From positions 117,828-181,827 of the forward strand of contig NZ_JACYFJ010000007.1 of assembly GCF_014855495.1 (NCBI RefSeq): a stretch of DNA of 64,000 bases, written 5' to 3'. Under the pieces are notes generated by a model. It did no database searches, was not told the DNA's origin, and worked only from the letters and a program-made list of their open reading frames with translations. Below are positions 17,631-25,946 of this stretch, piece after piece. Source of the stretch: Euzebyella saccharophila (lineage in GTDB: Bacteria; Bacteroidota; Bacteroidia; Flavobacteriales; Flavobacteriaceae). The translations under genes and the position numbers were made by a program. Every line of letters begins with the position of its first letter. Positions within the stretch are counted from its first letter, which is position 1.

Positions 17631-18023
17631 TTATATCTTACCTAAATTTTCAGATAGGGTACCCATAAAATTAGTGATGGGTTTTTTAATCATCATGGCC
17701 ATCATTGCATTGAATTCACCTTCAAAACTTAGGCTGACTTCACTTGATTCATCAGTAATTGATATGATATTAGCTGTAAGTGAAAAAGGTAATTTTTCAC
17801 TAGCGGCCCCTAATACAATTTGACTATTTGGAGTCTGTTGCTTTCTTTGAAGCACAATTTCTGGCATACCCTTAAGTGCAAATAGAAATCTATCTTCATT
17901 GATCACTTGAAATTTGTCAATGTTTTCAGGCATTAATTTTTCGAAATTTTTCAAATCGGTAAGAAATTCAAATACTTCTTTATCCCCTTTAGGTACAATT
18001 GTGTTTGGAGTTTCTATATGCAT
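17631..18023 (-). CDS. SRPBCC-fold (polyketide cyclase/START-like) protein
   Basis: Protein of 130 residues with the SRPBCC pattern: an N-terminal strand, VFEFLTDLKNFEKLMPENI as the first helices, several beta strands and a long C-terminal helix (MMIKKPITNFMGTLSENLGK). The ligand is unknown. It lies 4 nt after pyrE on the same strand and is probably co-transcribed with it; no functional link to pyrimidine synthesis is known. Confidence 0.82.
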   Translation of the reverse strand: MHIETPNTIVPKGDKEVFEFLTDLKNFEKLMPENIDKFQVINEDRFLFALKGMPEIVLQRKQQTPNSQIVLGAASEKLPFSLTANIISITDESSEVSLSFEGEFNAMMAMMIKKPITNFMGTLSENLGKI

Positions 18024-18027
18024 TCGT

Positions 18028-18669
18028 CTATTTTTTCCATTGGGAAGGATTAGTGCGCCATTCCCTTAGCGTATTTAATTGTTCTTCTTTTATGAAATGC
18101 GTTTCCGAAGCTTGTTGAATCAGATGTTCATAATCACTAAGTGTATGTAATTCAATTGCTTTTTCAGCGAAATTCTCATCAGCTACCTGAAAACCATAGG
18201 TGAAAACCGCAATCATTCCTTTTACATTGGCACCGGCACTTTTTAAAGCTTCAACGGCATTTAAACTACTTTTGCCGGTACTGATCAAATCTTCAATAAC
18301 AACCACGGTTTGGTCACTTTCAAGCTTTCCTTCAATCTGATTCTGTCTGCCGTGCTTTTTTGGTTCTGGGCGTACATAAATGAAAGGAAGACCTAAAACG
18401 TCTGCCACCAGGGCACCAATACCAATGGCGCCAGTGGCAACGCCGGCAATAATATCCGGTTTTCCATACAGGCTTTCCACCTGTTTCGCCATTTCTTCCT
18501 TAATAAAGTTACGAATGGCAGGATAGGACAATAAAATTCTGTTGTCACAATAGATGGGGGATTTCCATCCGGAAGCCCATGTAAAAGGATTTTCCGGTTT
18601 CAACTTTATTGCATTAATTTGCAACAGAAGCTCGGCTGTTTTTTTAGCGGTGTTTTTGTCTAAAACCAT
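18028..18669 (-). CDS. pyrE: Orotate phosphoribosyltransferase
   Basis: Enzyme of 213 residues forming orotidine 5'-phosphate from orotate and PRPP. The PRPP-binding motif VVVIEDLISTGKSS and the catalytic loop EPKKHGRQNQIEG are present; FTWASGWKSPIYCDNR is the orotate-binding start. ATG at 18669 is chosen because the family start MVLDKNTAKKTAELLLQ begins there; longer in-frame starts would run into the divergent Nudix gene. The start codon lies 4 nt after a -7 element TACATTTG, so the mRNA is probably leaderless. Confidence 0.95.
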   Translation of the reverse strand: MVLDKNTAKKTAELLLQINAIKLKPENPFTWASGWKSPIYCDNRILLSYPAIRNFIKEEMAKQVESLYGKPDIIAGVATGAIGIGALVADVLGLPFIYVRPEPKKHGRQNQIEGKLESDQTVVVIEDLISTGKSSLNAVEALKSAGANVKGMIAVFTYGFQVADENFAEKAIELHTLSDYEHLIQQASETHFIKEEQLNTLREWRTNPSQWKK

Positions 18670-18673
18670 AGCG

Positions 18674-18681
18674 CAAATGTA
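18674..18681 (-). promoter_or_regulatory. -7 element of pyrE overlapping the Nudix start codon
   Basis: TACATTTG on the minus strand matches the Bacteroidota -7 consensus exactly. The ATG of the divergent Nudix gene (18677-18679) lies inside it. No clear -33 TTG is seen at the expected distance. Confidence 0.5.
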
Positions 18682-19264
18682 TAAAGTTTTTGTGAACGAA
18701 TTACCGTTGATTCTAACAAATAAACTCTCCGAAACTGGTAATGGAGAATATTTTCCCCTCAACGAAAGTTCTATACAGACTGCCATTAAGGCACTTAAGA
18801 AAAAAAAGCTAGAAGCTGCTTATATCTATCACCCCAACCACGAAGAAATTCTAAAGAAATTTACCAAGGAGATACCATTGGTAGTTGCAGCGGGAGGCGT
18901 TGTAACCAATAAGATGGGTGAGGTTCTTTTTATTTATAGGAACGAAAAGTGGGATTTGCCAAAAGGCAAGCTAGATAAAGGGGAATCTATTGAAGATTGC
19001 GCCGTTAGAGAGGTTATGGAAGAAACTGGAGTTAAGGATTTGCGAATTGAAAATTTCCTTAGGACTACCTATCACGTTTTTAGCAACAATGGCAAATATA
19101 CTTTGAAGGAAGTTCATTGGTATGCCATGAAAACCGAATACGATGGCAAATTAAAGCCTGAAAAAAAGGAAGGTATCTTTAAGGTTAAATGGAAGGGGCC
19201 ACAGAAAATTCAAAAGGCACTACAAAATTCTTATCCCAATATAAAACTCTTGTTCGGGGATTAA
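18677..19264 (+). CDS. Nudix hydrolase
   Basis: Protein of 195 residues. A Nudix box GX5EX7REUXEEXGU is complete: it begins at GKLDKGESIEDC and continues AVREVMEETGV. The first 70 residues form an N-terminal extension before the Nudix fold begins at about VVAAGGVVTNK. Substrate is a nucleoside diphosphate derivative of unknown identity. The start at 18677 is the first plausible ATG and leaves 7 bp to the divergent pyrE start. The context next to pyrE is conserved in relatives as far as I recall. Confidence 0.9.
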   Translation: MYKVFVNELPLILTNKLSETGNGEYFPLNESSIQTAIKALKKKKLEAAYIYHPNHEEILKKFTKEIPLVVAAGGVVTNKMGEVLFIYRNEKWDLPKGKLDKGESIEDCAVREVMEETGVKDLRIENFLRTTYHVFSNNGKYTLKEVHWYAMKTEYDGKLKPEKKEGIFKVKWKGPQKIQKALQNSYPNIKLLFGD

Positions 19265-19268
19265 CACC

Positions 19269-21050
19269 CTACTCTTTTTTTAGTACTCTGTATACTGGGT
19301 ATTGGTTATGGGCCTGTTCGTTATATCTGGAATTCTTATAAATGTAATCTAGCTGTGCGTACCAATTTTGAGCAAATGTAGGATCATCTTCTTTTTTAGA
19401 AAAAAGACTGTCTTTCAATGTTGGGTTCTCTTCCAAAATTTTTAATGCCAAGTCCTCAAAGACGTAAGGGGAAAAACCTTCTTTTTGTTGTAAAATGGAA
19501 TCGAAGAAATTCCAGTTAAAAAAGGAATCTGCGGTGGTGGGTTCCAAAACTTCCATAAGATACCTTATTCCTTTCTGGTCTGTAGGGATATTGATATCGC
19601 CCTGCTGAAATTTTATCTTCTTGGTCGTAGTCTTCAGTTCTGTATCGTCATGTAAATAGTGACCTTCATATGGAGTGTTTCGGGTAGAAAAACTTGATAT
19701 GGAATAGCTTTCTACGGTAATGATAGTATCTTTTTGGAAGGTAGTATAGTCTATATTGTTTAAATCCAAGAGTTCTGTAACCTTAGACCATCCCCTTTTC
19801 AATATATAGGACTCGGGAATCTTCACGGAATCAACGGGTTTGTAAAAATTCTGATAATCAACCTTTTTTTCAAAGGGTCTATTTCTATCGTATTTAAGTC
19901 TTTGCAAGTTCGTAACCTCACTCGTTAGTGTGTCCGCCTCAAAACCTAAAAATTTTAATTCTGTTGTCCTGGTGGTGTCAACTGCCCATTGAGTAGGGTA
20001 GTAGTCCCAGTTTTTATGACGGTGCAATGCTTCTGTTCGTAGTTGTTTTATTTGATCAAAATTTTCTTCGGCTATGTCCATGGTGTTTTTCATAAGTGCA
20101 TAGGTGCCTTCTACCCTTTGCTTATAGGGTTTGAGCATGTGTGTTTCTACCATGAGTCCAAGAACGTTCCATAGGGTGGTGTAACCCGTGGAATAGCGGG
20201 GATGATCCATAAACTGCGAAAAACCACTCTCGGGCACCTTGTTAAAAACGTTTACGTACGGTGTAATATCCCAATCTTCCTTTTTAAGTTTTCCTTCCAA
20301 TTCTGGCATAAATTTTTGATGGAGGTAATTTCCTAAATCGCCACCTAGTTTATTATGTTGGGTAAATAGATGTGTTAGCGTATATTGATAATCGGCCCCA
20401 TTGCTAACGTGGTTATCGATAAAAATATCGGGATTTACCAAATGAAAAATCTCGTAGAAAGACCTTGTATTTTTGGTGTCCGCTTTTATAAAATCACGAT
20501 TAAGGTCATAATTAAGGGTGTTTCCTCTAAAACCATAGGAAACAGGACCGTTTTGGTTTACCCTAGTGGTGGAGTTTCTGTTTAGTGCCCCACCAATATT
20601 ATAAATTGGAATAGTCACCAATATCGTTTTTTCCGGTGCTCTTAGTTTACCAATGGCCAAATCTCTGTACAATAACATTGTAGCGTCAATTCCATCGCTT
20701 TCCCCAGGGTGAATGCCATTATTGATAAGTACAATTGTTTTTTTATCGTTGATTTTTTGGAAATTAAAGTCCCCATCCGGGTTGTAGGTAATTATGTGAA
20801 GGGGGAAACCGCTATCTGTTTGACCAACGGTTTGCATATTAATCTCAGGAAATTCCTTAGCCAATTGAATGTAGAAATCTATAACCTGAAGGTAGGTTGC
20901 CGTTTCTGTTCCTTGGGAAGCCTCAAAATGCGTTTCGTACTCCTTGCTATTATCTTCTTTTTCAGATTCACATGAAATAGCAAAAAAGGTAACTGCAATA
21001 GCCAGTTTGGTAAGAAATGGGATTTTGGTAAGTGGCCGTATTTTTATCAT
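19269..21050 (-). CDS. M14-family zinc carboxypeptidase, probable lipoprotein
   Basis: Protein of 593 residues. The N-terminal hydrophobic segment ends FFAISC, with Cys27 as likely lipidation site, followed by a Glu/Lys/Asp-rich linker. The peptidase domain has the zinc motif HPGES (His114, Glu117), INNGIHPG context and a downstream DNH segment (DIFIDNHVSNGADY) supplying the third ligand region. A large C-terminal part (from about 330) has no recognised domain. It probably acts on peptides in the periplasm or at the cell surface. The start is 4 nt after a -7 element, TAATTTTG. Confidence 0.88.
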   Translation of the reverse strand: MIKIRPLTKIPFLTKLAIAVTFFAISCESEKEDNSKEYETHFEASQGTETATYLQVIDFYIQLAKEFPEINMQTVGQTDSGFPLHIITYNPDGDFNFQKINDKKTIVLINNGIHPGESDGIDATMLLYRDLAIGKLRAPEKTILVTIPIYNIGGALNRNSTTRVNQNGPVSYGFRGNTLNYDLNRDFIKADTKNTRSFYEIFHLVNPDIFIDNHVSNGADYQYTLTHLFTQHNKLGGDLGNYLHQKFMPELEGKLKKEDWDITPYVNVFNKVPESGFSQFMDHPRYSTGYTTLWNVLGLMVETHMLKPYKQRVEGTYALMKNTMDIAEENFDQIKQLRTEALHRHKNWDYYPTQWAVDTTRTTELKFLGFEADTLTSEVTNLQRLKYDRNRPFEKKVDYQNFYKPVDSVKIPESYILKRGWSKVTELLDLNNIDYTTFQKDTIITVESYSISSFSTRNTPYEGHYLHDDTELKTTTKKIKFQQGDINIPTDQKGIRYLMEVLEPTTADSFFNWNFFDSILQQKEGFSPYVFEDLALKILEENPTLKDSLFSKKEDDPTFAQNWYAQLDYIYKNSRYNEQAHNQYPVYRVLKKE

Positions 21051-21054
21051 GCCA

Positions 21055-21062
21055 CAAAATTA
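21055..21062 (-). promoter_or_regulatory. -7 element of the M14 peptidase gene
   Basis: TAATTTTG on the minus strand, followed by four bases and the ATG. The nearest candidate -33 TTG (21090-21088) is 25 nt upstream, slightly too far. Confidence 0.4.
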
Positions 21063-21146
21063 ATCAAAAGCCTTTTCTTCTTTATAACAAGTTGATAGAA
21101 GTGTAGTTAAAGTTACGTTATTGTGTCACCAATAGAATGAATGTTA

Positions 21147-21551
21147 CTAAGCCTTTTTTGTAATTCTGGCTACCTCGGCTTTATATAGCGGTTTTTCGTT
21201 GTAATCAATAACGTGGTGGGTCTTTTTTTGATAGAGTTTCCACTTCTCTTTGTCGTGACGGTCAATAGAAGAGGTAATAATATTTACCCTAATTTTTTCC
21301 GAAGTGGGTATTTTAACGAATTCATCTAAAAATTGCCATCCGTCCATAATGGGCATGTTGAGGTCCAAAAAGATAACCTCTGGTAGTTTGCCGGTATTCT
21401 TAAAATTCTTTTTGATCTCTTCAATGGCCGTTTTGCCATTTACGAATGATTCTACTTGAGGGCAATCCACCGCAAGACTGAGCATTTTTTGCATGCCAAA
21501 GACCGTAATAGGGTCATCATCAATAATACAAATGCTATCAATCTTCTTCAT
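21147..21551 (-). CDS. Single-domain response regulator (CheY-like)
   Basis: Protein of 134 residues consisting only of a receiver domain. The acidic pocket is Asp11-Asp12-Asp13 (ICIIDDDP) and the phosphoacceptor is Asp63 in FLDLNMPIMDGW; the conserved Thr/Ser and Lys positions follow (NIITSSID, NEKPL). There is no output domain, so it signals by protein contact or phosphorelay. It overlaps the end of the PAS kinase gene by 14 bp, which makes it the obvious partner. Confidence 0.9.
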   Translation of the reverse strand: MKKIDSICIIDDDPITVFGMQKMLSLAVDCPQVESFVNGKTAIEEIKKNFKNTGKLPEVIFLDLNMPIMDGWQFLDEFVKIPTSEKIRVNIITSSIDRHDKEKWKLYQKKTHHVIDYNEKPLYKAEVARITKKA

Positions 21552-23382
21552 TAAAATAAATGTTGAAGGTAGTGCCAGTCCCTACTTCGCTACAGACAAC
21601 GACACGACCATTCATTGATTCTATTTGGTTTTTTGTAATATATAGCCCTATTCCTCTGGAATCCTTGTGGTTATGGAAGGTTTTGTACATTCCAAACAAT
21701 TTGTCCCCATATTTTTTTAAGTCGATGCCTAGTCCGTTATCCTCAATGGACAATATGGTCGAGCCAGAGGTTTTTCTGCAACTTAATTTTACTAAGGGGG
21801 GTCTCTTGGGGTCACTATACTTAACCGCATTGGTTATGAAATTCATTAAAATGCTTTCTATATAAGGGGGTACCACTTGAATGATAGCATCTATTGGAAC
21901 ATCATTGATAATTGTAGCATTGTGACTTTTGAGAAAGGCGGTTAGGTTTTGCTCTACTACCTGAATTTTATCATAAAGCGCTATAGGCTTTTTTTCCAGC
22001 CCTATATTGGTATTGATAGCAACAACCTCATTTAAATTTTCCAAGGTCTCCATTAGATTGTTGGAGGCATTGGTGAGCATGCCCATAATATTTTGTTTCT
22101 CTTTTTCATCTTTTTCATCCACCAGAAATTCCAACAACATGGAAAAATTCGCCGTATGGGAACGAAGGTTGTGTGAAACAATATGCGCAAAATTAATTAA
22201 TTTCTTATTCTGAAGAGAGGCAACATTCACCAAATCCCTTAGTTTGGCCTCATTTTGTTTAAGTTTTGTAATATCATGACTGATACCTACAATACCATTG
22301 GCCTTGCCAAACTCATCTTTTAATGGAATTTTGGAGATAAGAAAAGTAGTTGTTTCTCCATTCTTATTTCGGATTCTACTTTCCTTGTTTAGGATAGGAA
22401 CGAGAGTGTCCATAACTTGCTGGTCCTCCCTGTTCAAAGTCTCTGCAATATCCTTATCGTAAAGCTCAAAATTGTTTTTTCCCAGAATTTCATTCACGTC
22501 GCTAATGCCTAAATATTCACATTCCGCTTTATTGACCAAAATTTTTCTGGACTCTTTATCTTTTATATAGATGTTTAAAGGTAAATTATCAATAAGGGTT
22601 CGTAACAAAGTTTCGTTTGCCTTTGTTTTGTGTTCAGATTTTACCTTATCGTTAATATCTTGAAAAGTACCTCGGAGGGCTACGATCCTATTGTCTTCAT
22701 AAACAGGCGTGCCGTTGGCCTGCACCCAAATTTCGTTTCCTTTGGCTGTTATGATCTGCAACTTTTCACTGTAGGGTTTGCCCTTGGTCAAGGCATCGTG
22801 AACAGCCATGGAAATTAGATTTTTACTGTAACCTTCTTTGTAAAAAGCAACTCCTTGTTCAAGGGTAGGTTCAAAATTATTCTCAACTTCGTGAATTTTT
22901 CGAGTGACACCACACCAAATAACCTTGTCTGCAATAAGGTCATATTCCCAGCTTCCTATTTTTCCAATTTCTGAAATAATATCCAACTTGGAGCGCAATC
23001 TACCTAGATTAATTTCTGACAGTTTAAGCTGTGTAACATCTTCCGTCCTAATAATTAAGCCGATAACATTTTCTTTGGAGTCTAACCAAGGATTGCAATG
23101 CCATTCAAACCATTTCTTTCCGGAAGGATCGTATTTACATTCTTCAAAAGTGCGATCTATCTTATCAATTATACAATCACCTAAAGTATTTACCAATTGG
23201 TTGTTGATGTGGTATAGATAATCAATTCTTTTGCCAAAAGCTTCGCAGGGGTTTTGATTATGTTGAGACAGCCACTTGTCAGATGCATATACCAACTCAA
23301 AGTCTGTATTCACAAAGGCAGTTGCCGTTGGCAGCTGTTTAATGAGGTATTTATGGTCGGCTATTTCAGATCCTTTCGGCAT
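21538..23382 (-). CDS. PAS-domain sensor histidine kinase, soluble
   Basis: Protein of 614 residues with no transmembrane segment. Three PAS domains follow one another: about residues 15-120 (ending GLIIRTEDVTQ), 125-250 (with KIGSWEYDLIADKVIW and ending ALRGTFQDIND) and 260-375 (with NLPLNIYIKDKESRKILVN and ending VGISHDITK). The kinase core has the phosphoacceptor His in AHIVSHNLRSH, N box NFITNAVKYSD, G1 IEDNGLGID and G2 RGIGLYITK. ATG at 23382 is preferred; a TTG 32 codons upstream would extend into a palindromic spacer. The downstream receiver gene overlaps it. Confidence 0.88.
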   Translation of the reverse strand: MPKGSEIADHKYLIKQLPTATAFVNTDFELVYASDKWLSQHNQNPCEAFGKRIDYLYHINNQLVNTLGDCIIDKIDRTFEECKYDPSGKKWFEWHCNPWLDSKENVIGLIIRTEDVTQLKLSEINLGRLRSKLDIISEIGKIGSWEYDLIADKVIWCGVTRKIHEVENNFEPTLEQGVAFYKEGYSKNLISMAVHDALTKGKPYSEKLQIITAKGNEIWVQANGTPVYEDNRIVALRGTFQDINDKVKSEHKTKANETLLRTLIDNLPLNIYIKDKESRKILVNKAECEYLGISDVNEILGKNNFELYDKDIAETLNREDQQVMDTLVPILNKESRIRNKNGETTTFLISKIPLKDEFGKANGIVGISHDITKLKQNEAKLRDLVNVASLQNKKLINFAHIVSHNLRSHTANFSMLLEFLVDEKDEKEKQNIMGMLTNASNNLMETLENLNEVVAINTNIGLEKKPIALYDKIQVVEQNLTAFLKSHNATIINDVPIDAIIQVVPPYIESILMNFITNAVKYSDPKRPPLVKLSCRKTSGSTILSIEDNGLGIDLKKYGDKLFGMYKTFHNHKDSRGIGLYITKNQIESMNGRVVVCSEVGTGTTFNIYFNEED

Positions 23383-23473
23383 ACTAACGAAATTTCGTAC
23401 TAATGTAGAGCGATTAATGTTCTTGGTTAAAGGTTTGTTGTGAACATTAAAAAACCCGTGGTTTGAGTTCCAT

Positions 23474-23575
23474 TTCAAGTGGTTTGCTCGAGAACATTTT
23501 TCACTTGAAGGTTATTTCTTACGAATATATGTTAAAAATTTTATTCGTAAGTCCTCTATTGATGGAAATCATCAA
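23474..23575. repeat. Three consecutive perfect inverted repeats upstream of the PAS kinase
   Basis: TTCAAGTG/CACTTGAA (23474-23481, 23502-23509), CTTACGAATA/TATTCGTAAG (23518-23527, 23542-23551) and TTGATG/CATCAA (23559-23564, 23570-23575). A 12-bp palindrome ACGAAATTTCGT (23387-23398) lies close to the kinase start. They occupy the spacer between coaD and the kinase gene; role unknown. Confidence 0.5.
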
Positions 23576-23627
23576 TTAAAACGTGGAAATATGGCTAAAA
23601 ATTACCTGACTTAGTGAAAAATTCAGG

Positions 23628-24083
23628 CTAAGGCACTCTGACCGTCTCTGGGACCAACCCTGTATAGTCTCCTCCATTTCTGATAACGTCCCTAACAATT
23701 GAGGAGCTAATGTAAGATTTACCTGACGATGTAAGCAAAAATACCGTTTCTATCTCCGATAGTTTCCGATTGGTATGGGCAATTGCTTTTTCAAACTCAA
23801 AATCTCCGGGATTCCTTAATCCCCTTAAAATGAAACTAGCGTTCATCTTCCTACAAAAATCCACGGTAAGCCCCTCGTAGGTGTGTACGAGCACTTTTGG
23901 TTCCTCCTTGAAAGCCTTGGTTATAAAGTCCATTCGTTGCTCTAAGGAAAACATATATTTCTTGTCCGCATTCACCCCAATAGCAATTATAATTTCATCA
24001 AAAAGGGTAATACCTCTAGTAATAATATCATAGTGACCTAAAGTCAACGGATCAAAAGAGCCAGGAAAAATTGCACGTTTCAT
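23628..24083 (-). CDS. coaD: Phosphopantetheine adenylyltransferase
   Basis: Enzyme of 151 residues for the fourth step of coenzyme A synthesis, joining 4'-phosphopantetheine and ATP. The nucleotidyltransferase motif GSFDPLTLGH starts at residue 8 and the second motif SSGKSYISSSIVRDV is the ISSTxIR-like ATP-binding segment. LRGLRNPGDFEFEKAIAHTNRKL is the typical central helix region. It is 80 bp downstream of ddl on the same strand. Confidence 0.96.
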   Translation of the reverse strand: MKRAIFPGSFDPLTLGHYDIITRGITLFDEIIIAIGVNADKKYMFSLEQRMDFITKAFKEEPKVLVHTYEGLTVDFCRKMNASFILRGLRNPGDFEFEKAIAHTNRKLSEIETVFLLTSSGKSYISSSIVRDVIRNGGDYTGLVPETVRVP

Positions 24084-24163
24084 ATTATGAGGGGTTGGTT
24101 GTCTGCTAAATTTTCAGTTGTAATTTAACCATTCTATTTAGCAAAAAGTCCTTTTTATTAAAA

Positions 24164-25147
24164 TTACCCTTTTTTGTTAATTGCCTCCTGTACGGCGCTT
24201 TCAAATAATTCTGAAATTGATATACCTGCAACTTTTGCCTGTTGAGGTAAAATACTCTCTCTTGTAAGACCAGGGGTGGTATTCATTTCCAACATGTAGG
24301 GTTCGTCTCCCCTGAAAATAAACTCGCTTCGGGTATAACCGCTCATTTTAAGAACTTCGTAGGCCTTTTTTGCAGTGATGATGACGTTTTTTTCTTGCTT
24401 TTTTGTAAGTCTAGCAGGAGTGATTTCTTGTGATTTTCCCTCATATTTTGCCTGGTAGTCAAAAAAGTCGTTGTCACTTACAATTTCGGTGATCGGTAAC
24501 ACCTTTATTTCTCCATTATATGTAATAACTCCAACGGATACTTCCGTTCCGTCTAAAAAGGATTCAATAATGATTTCATCATCCTCTTTATACGCTTTTT
24601 CAATGGCCGGTATCAACTCTTCCTTAGTGTAAACTTTAGATATACCAAAACTGCTACCCGCCTTGTTCGCTTTTACAAAGCACGGAAACCCCACCTTTTT
24701 TTCAATTTCAACTGTATCAATTACGTCTCCCAGATTTAAATAATAGGATTCCGCTGCTTTTATGCCATACGGCTTCAAGGTGCTTAAAAGGTCCCTTTTG
24801 TTAAATGTAAGCGCGGATTGGTAATAATCGCTGGATGTATGTGTTATTCCTAAAAGTTCAAAATAGGCCTGCATGAGCCCATCTTCTCCAGGAGTACCGT
24901 GTATAGCATTAAAAACGCAGTCAAAATGAACTTTCACTCCATTTTTTTCTACCGAAAAATCATCTTTGTTTACCGGAAACTCTTTATTGTCATCATCCAC
25001 ATATACCCATTTTTCCTCTAAAATATGGATACGGTATAAATTGAAATTATCCTTGTTCATAGATTCATAAACCACATTTCCACTTTTCAGGGAAATTTCA
25101 ACTTCACTGGAGTAGCCACCCATAATGATGGCAATATTTTTTTTCAT
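24164..25147 (-). CDS. ddl: D-alanine--D-alanine ligase
   Basis: ATP-grasp ligase of 327 residues making the D-Ala-D-Ala terminus of peptidoglycan precursors. Visible motifs: MGGYSSEVEISLKSG at the N-terminus, NAIHGTPGEDG, FVKANKAGSSFGISKV in the ATP-binding region, and MLEMNTTPGLTRES with the metal-binding Glu and Asn at the C-terminus. Length is normal. It is divergent from the PASTA gene across 208 bp that contain a -7 element TATATTTG (25329-25336) for the rightward gene. Confidence 0.95.
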   Translation of the reverse strand: MKKNIAIIMGGYSSEVEISLKSGNVVYESMNKDNFNLYRIHILEEKWVYVDDDNKEFPVNKDDFSVEKNGVKVHFDCVFNAIHGTPGEDGLMQAYFELLGITHTSSDYYQSALTFNKRDLLSTLKPYGIKAAESYYLNLGDVIDTVEIEKKVGFPCFVKANKAGSSFGISKVYTKEELIPAIEKAYKEDDEIIIESFLDGTEVSVGVITYNGEIKVLPITEIVSDNDFFDYQAKYEGKSQEITPARLTKKQEKNVIITAKKAYEVLKMSGYTRSEFIFRGDEPYMLEMNTTPGLTRESILPQQAKVAGISISELFESAVQEAINKKG

Positions 25148-25355
25148 CTGCCCGTTTTTAGCTTAGTTCAAAGAAAAGAAAAAAGTAACAATGCGTTTAA
25201 TTTTTTACTGATGGAAATCCTATTGCGTATTACAAGACGTATCTCTAGTAGTTTTTATAGTTTAATTGGAAAAAGGCAGGTATTTCCAACTTTGATTTAA
25301 AAGCTAATTAACAACCAACATCATTACTTATATTTGTTAGGTCAAAACACCTCAT

Positions 25356-25943
25356 ATGCGAAATTTCTTTAATTTTCTTAGGAGTAAGGTATTTTTAATT
25401 CAATTGGGATTGGCCCTATTGATATCCATAATTTTAGTTTTTGTTGTTCTAAGATGGTTGGATAGCAGCACCAATCATGGAGAATTTGTGGAAGTACCGG
25501 ATTTTTCCAAAATGTCCGTTCCGGAAATGAGAAAAGCTGTTGAGGATGCCAGTTTGCGCTATGAGGTCTTGGATTCTGCCAATTATAATCCCGATTTTCC
25601 AAGGTTTTCAATTATTGAGCAAAATCCGCCAGCTGGAAATAAAGTAAAAGAAAACAGAAAAATTTATTTTACTGTAAATCCATCAGGCTACAAAAAGGTT
25701 TCTATCCCTAATATCATTCAAGTGACCCAACGTAATGCGGCCTCTATGCTTAAAGCGGTTGGTTTGGACGTTCAGCGTGTAACTTATATAGACGAACTTG
25801 GTAAGAACATGGTCTACCATTTAAAATATAAGGGCAAATACGTTAAGCCGGGTGATAAATTACCTAAAACTTCTAAGATTGAACTCGTATGTGGTAACGG
25901 TACCGTAACGGATCAAGCCAGGGTTCAAGCAGATTCTGAATAG
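25356..25943 (+). CDS. PASTA-domain membrane protein
   Basis: Protein of 195 residues with one N-terminal transmembrane segment (about 13-33, IQLGLALLISIILVFVVLRW) and an extracytoplasmic part with two complete PASTA repeats and the start of a third strand set (VEVPDFSKMSVPEMRKAVED, VSIPNIIQVTQRNAASMLKAVGLDVQR). PASTA domains bind peptidoglycan fragments in other proteins, yet here no kinase or transpeptidase domain is attached. The gene ends 3 nt before an rluD-like gene, so both form one operon; location beside ddl fits a cell-wall theme. Confidence 0.9.
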   Translation: MRNFFNFLRSKVFLIQLGLALLISIILVFVVLRWLDSSTNHGEFVEVPDFSKMSVPEMRKAVEDASLRYEVLDSANYNPDFPRFSIIEQNPPAGNKVKENRKIYFTVNPSGYKKVSIPNIIQVTQRNAASMLKAVGLDVQRVTYIDELGKNMVYHLKYKGKYVKPGDKLPKTSKIELVCGNGTVTDQARVQADSE

Positions 25944-25946
25944 CCT

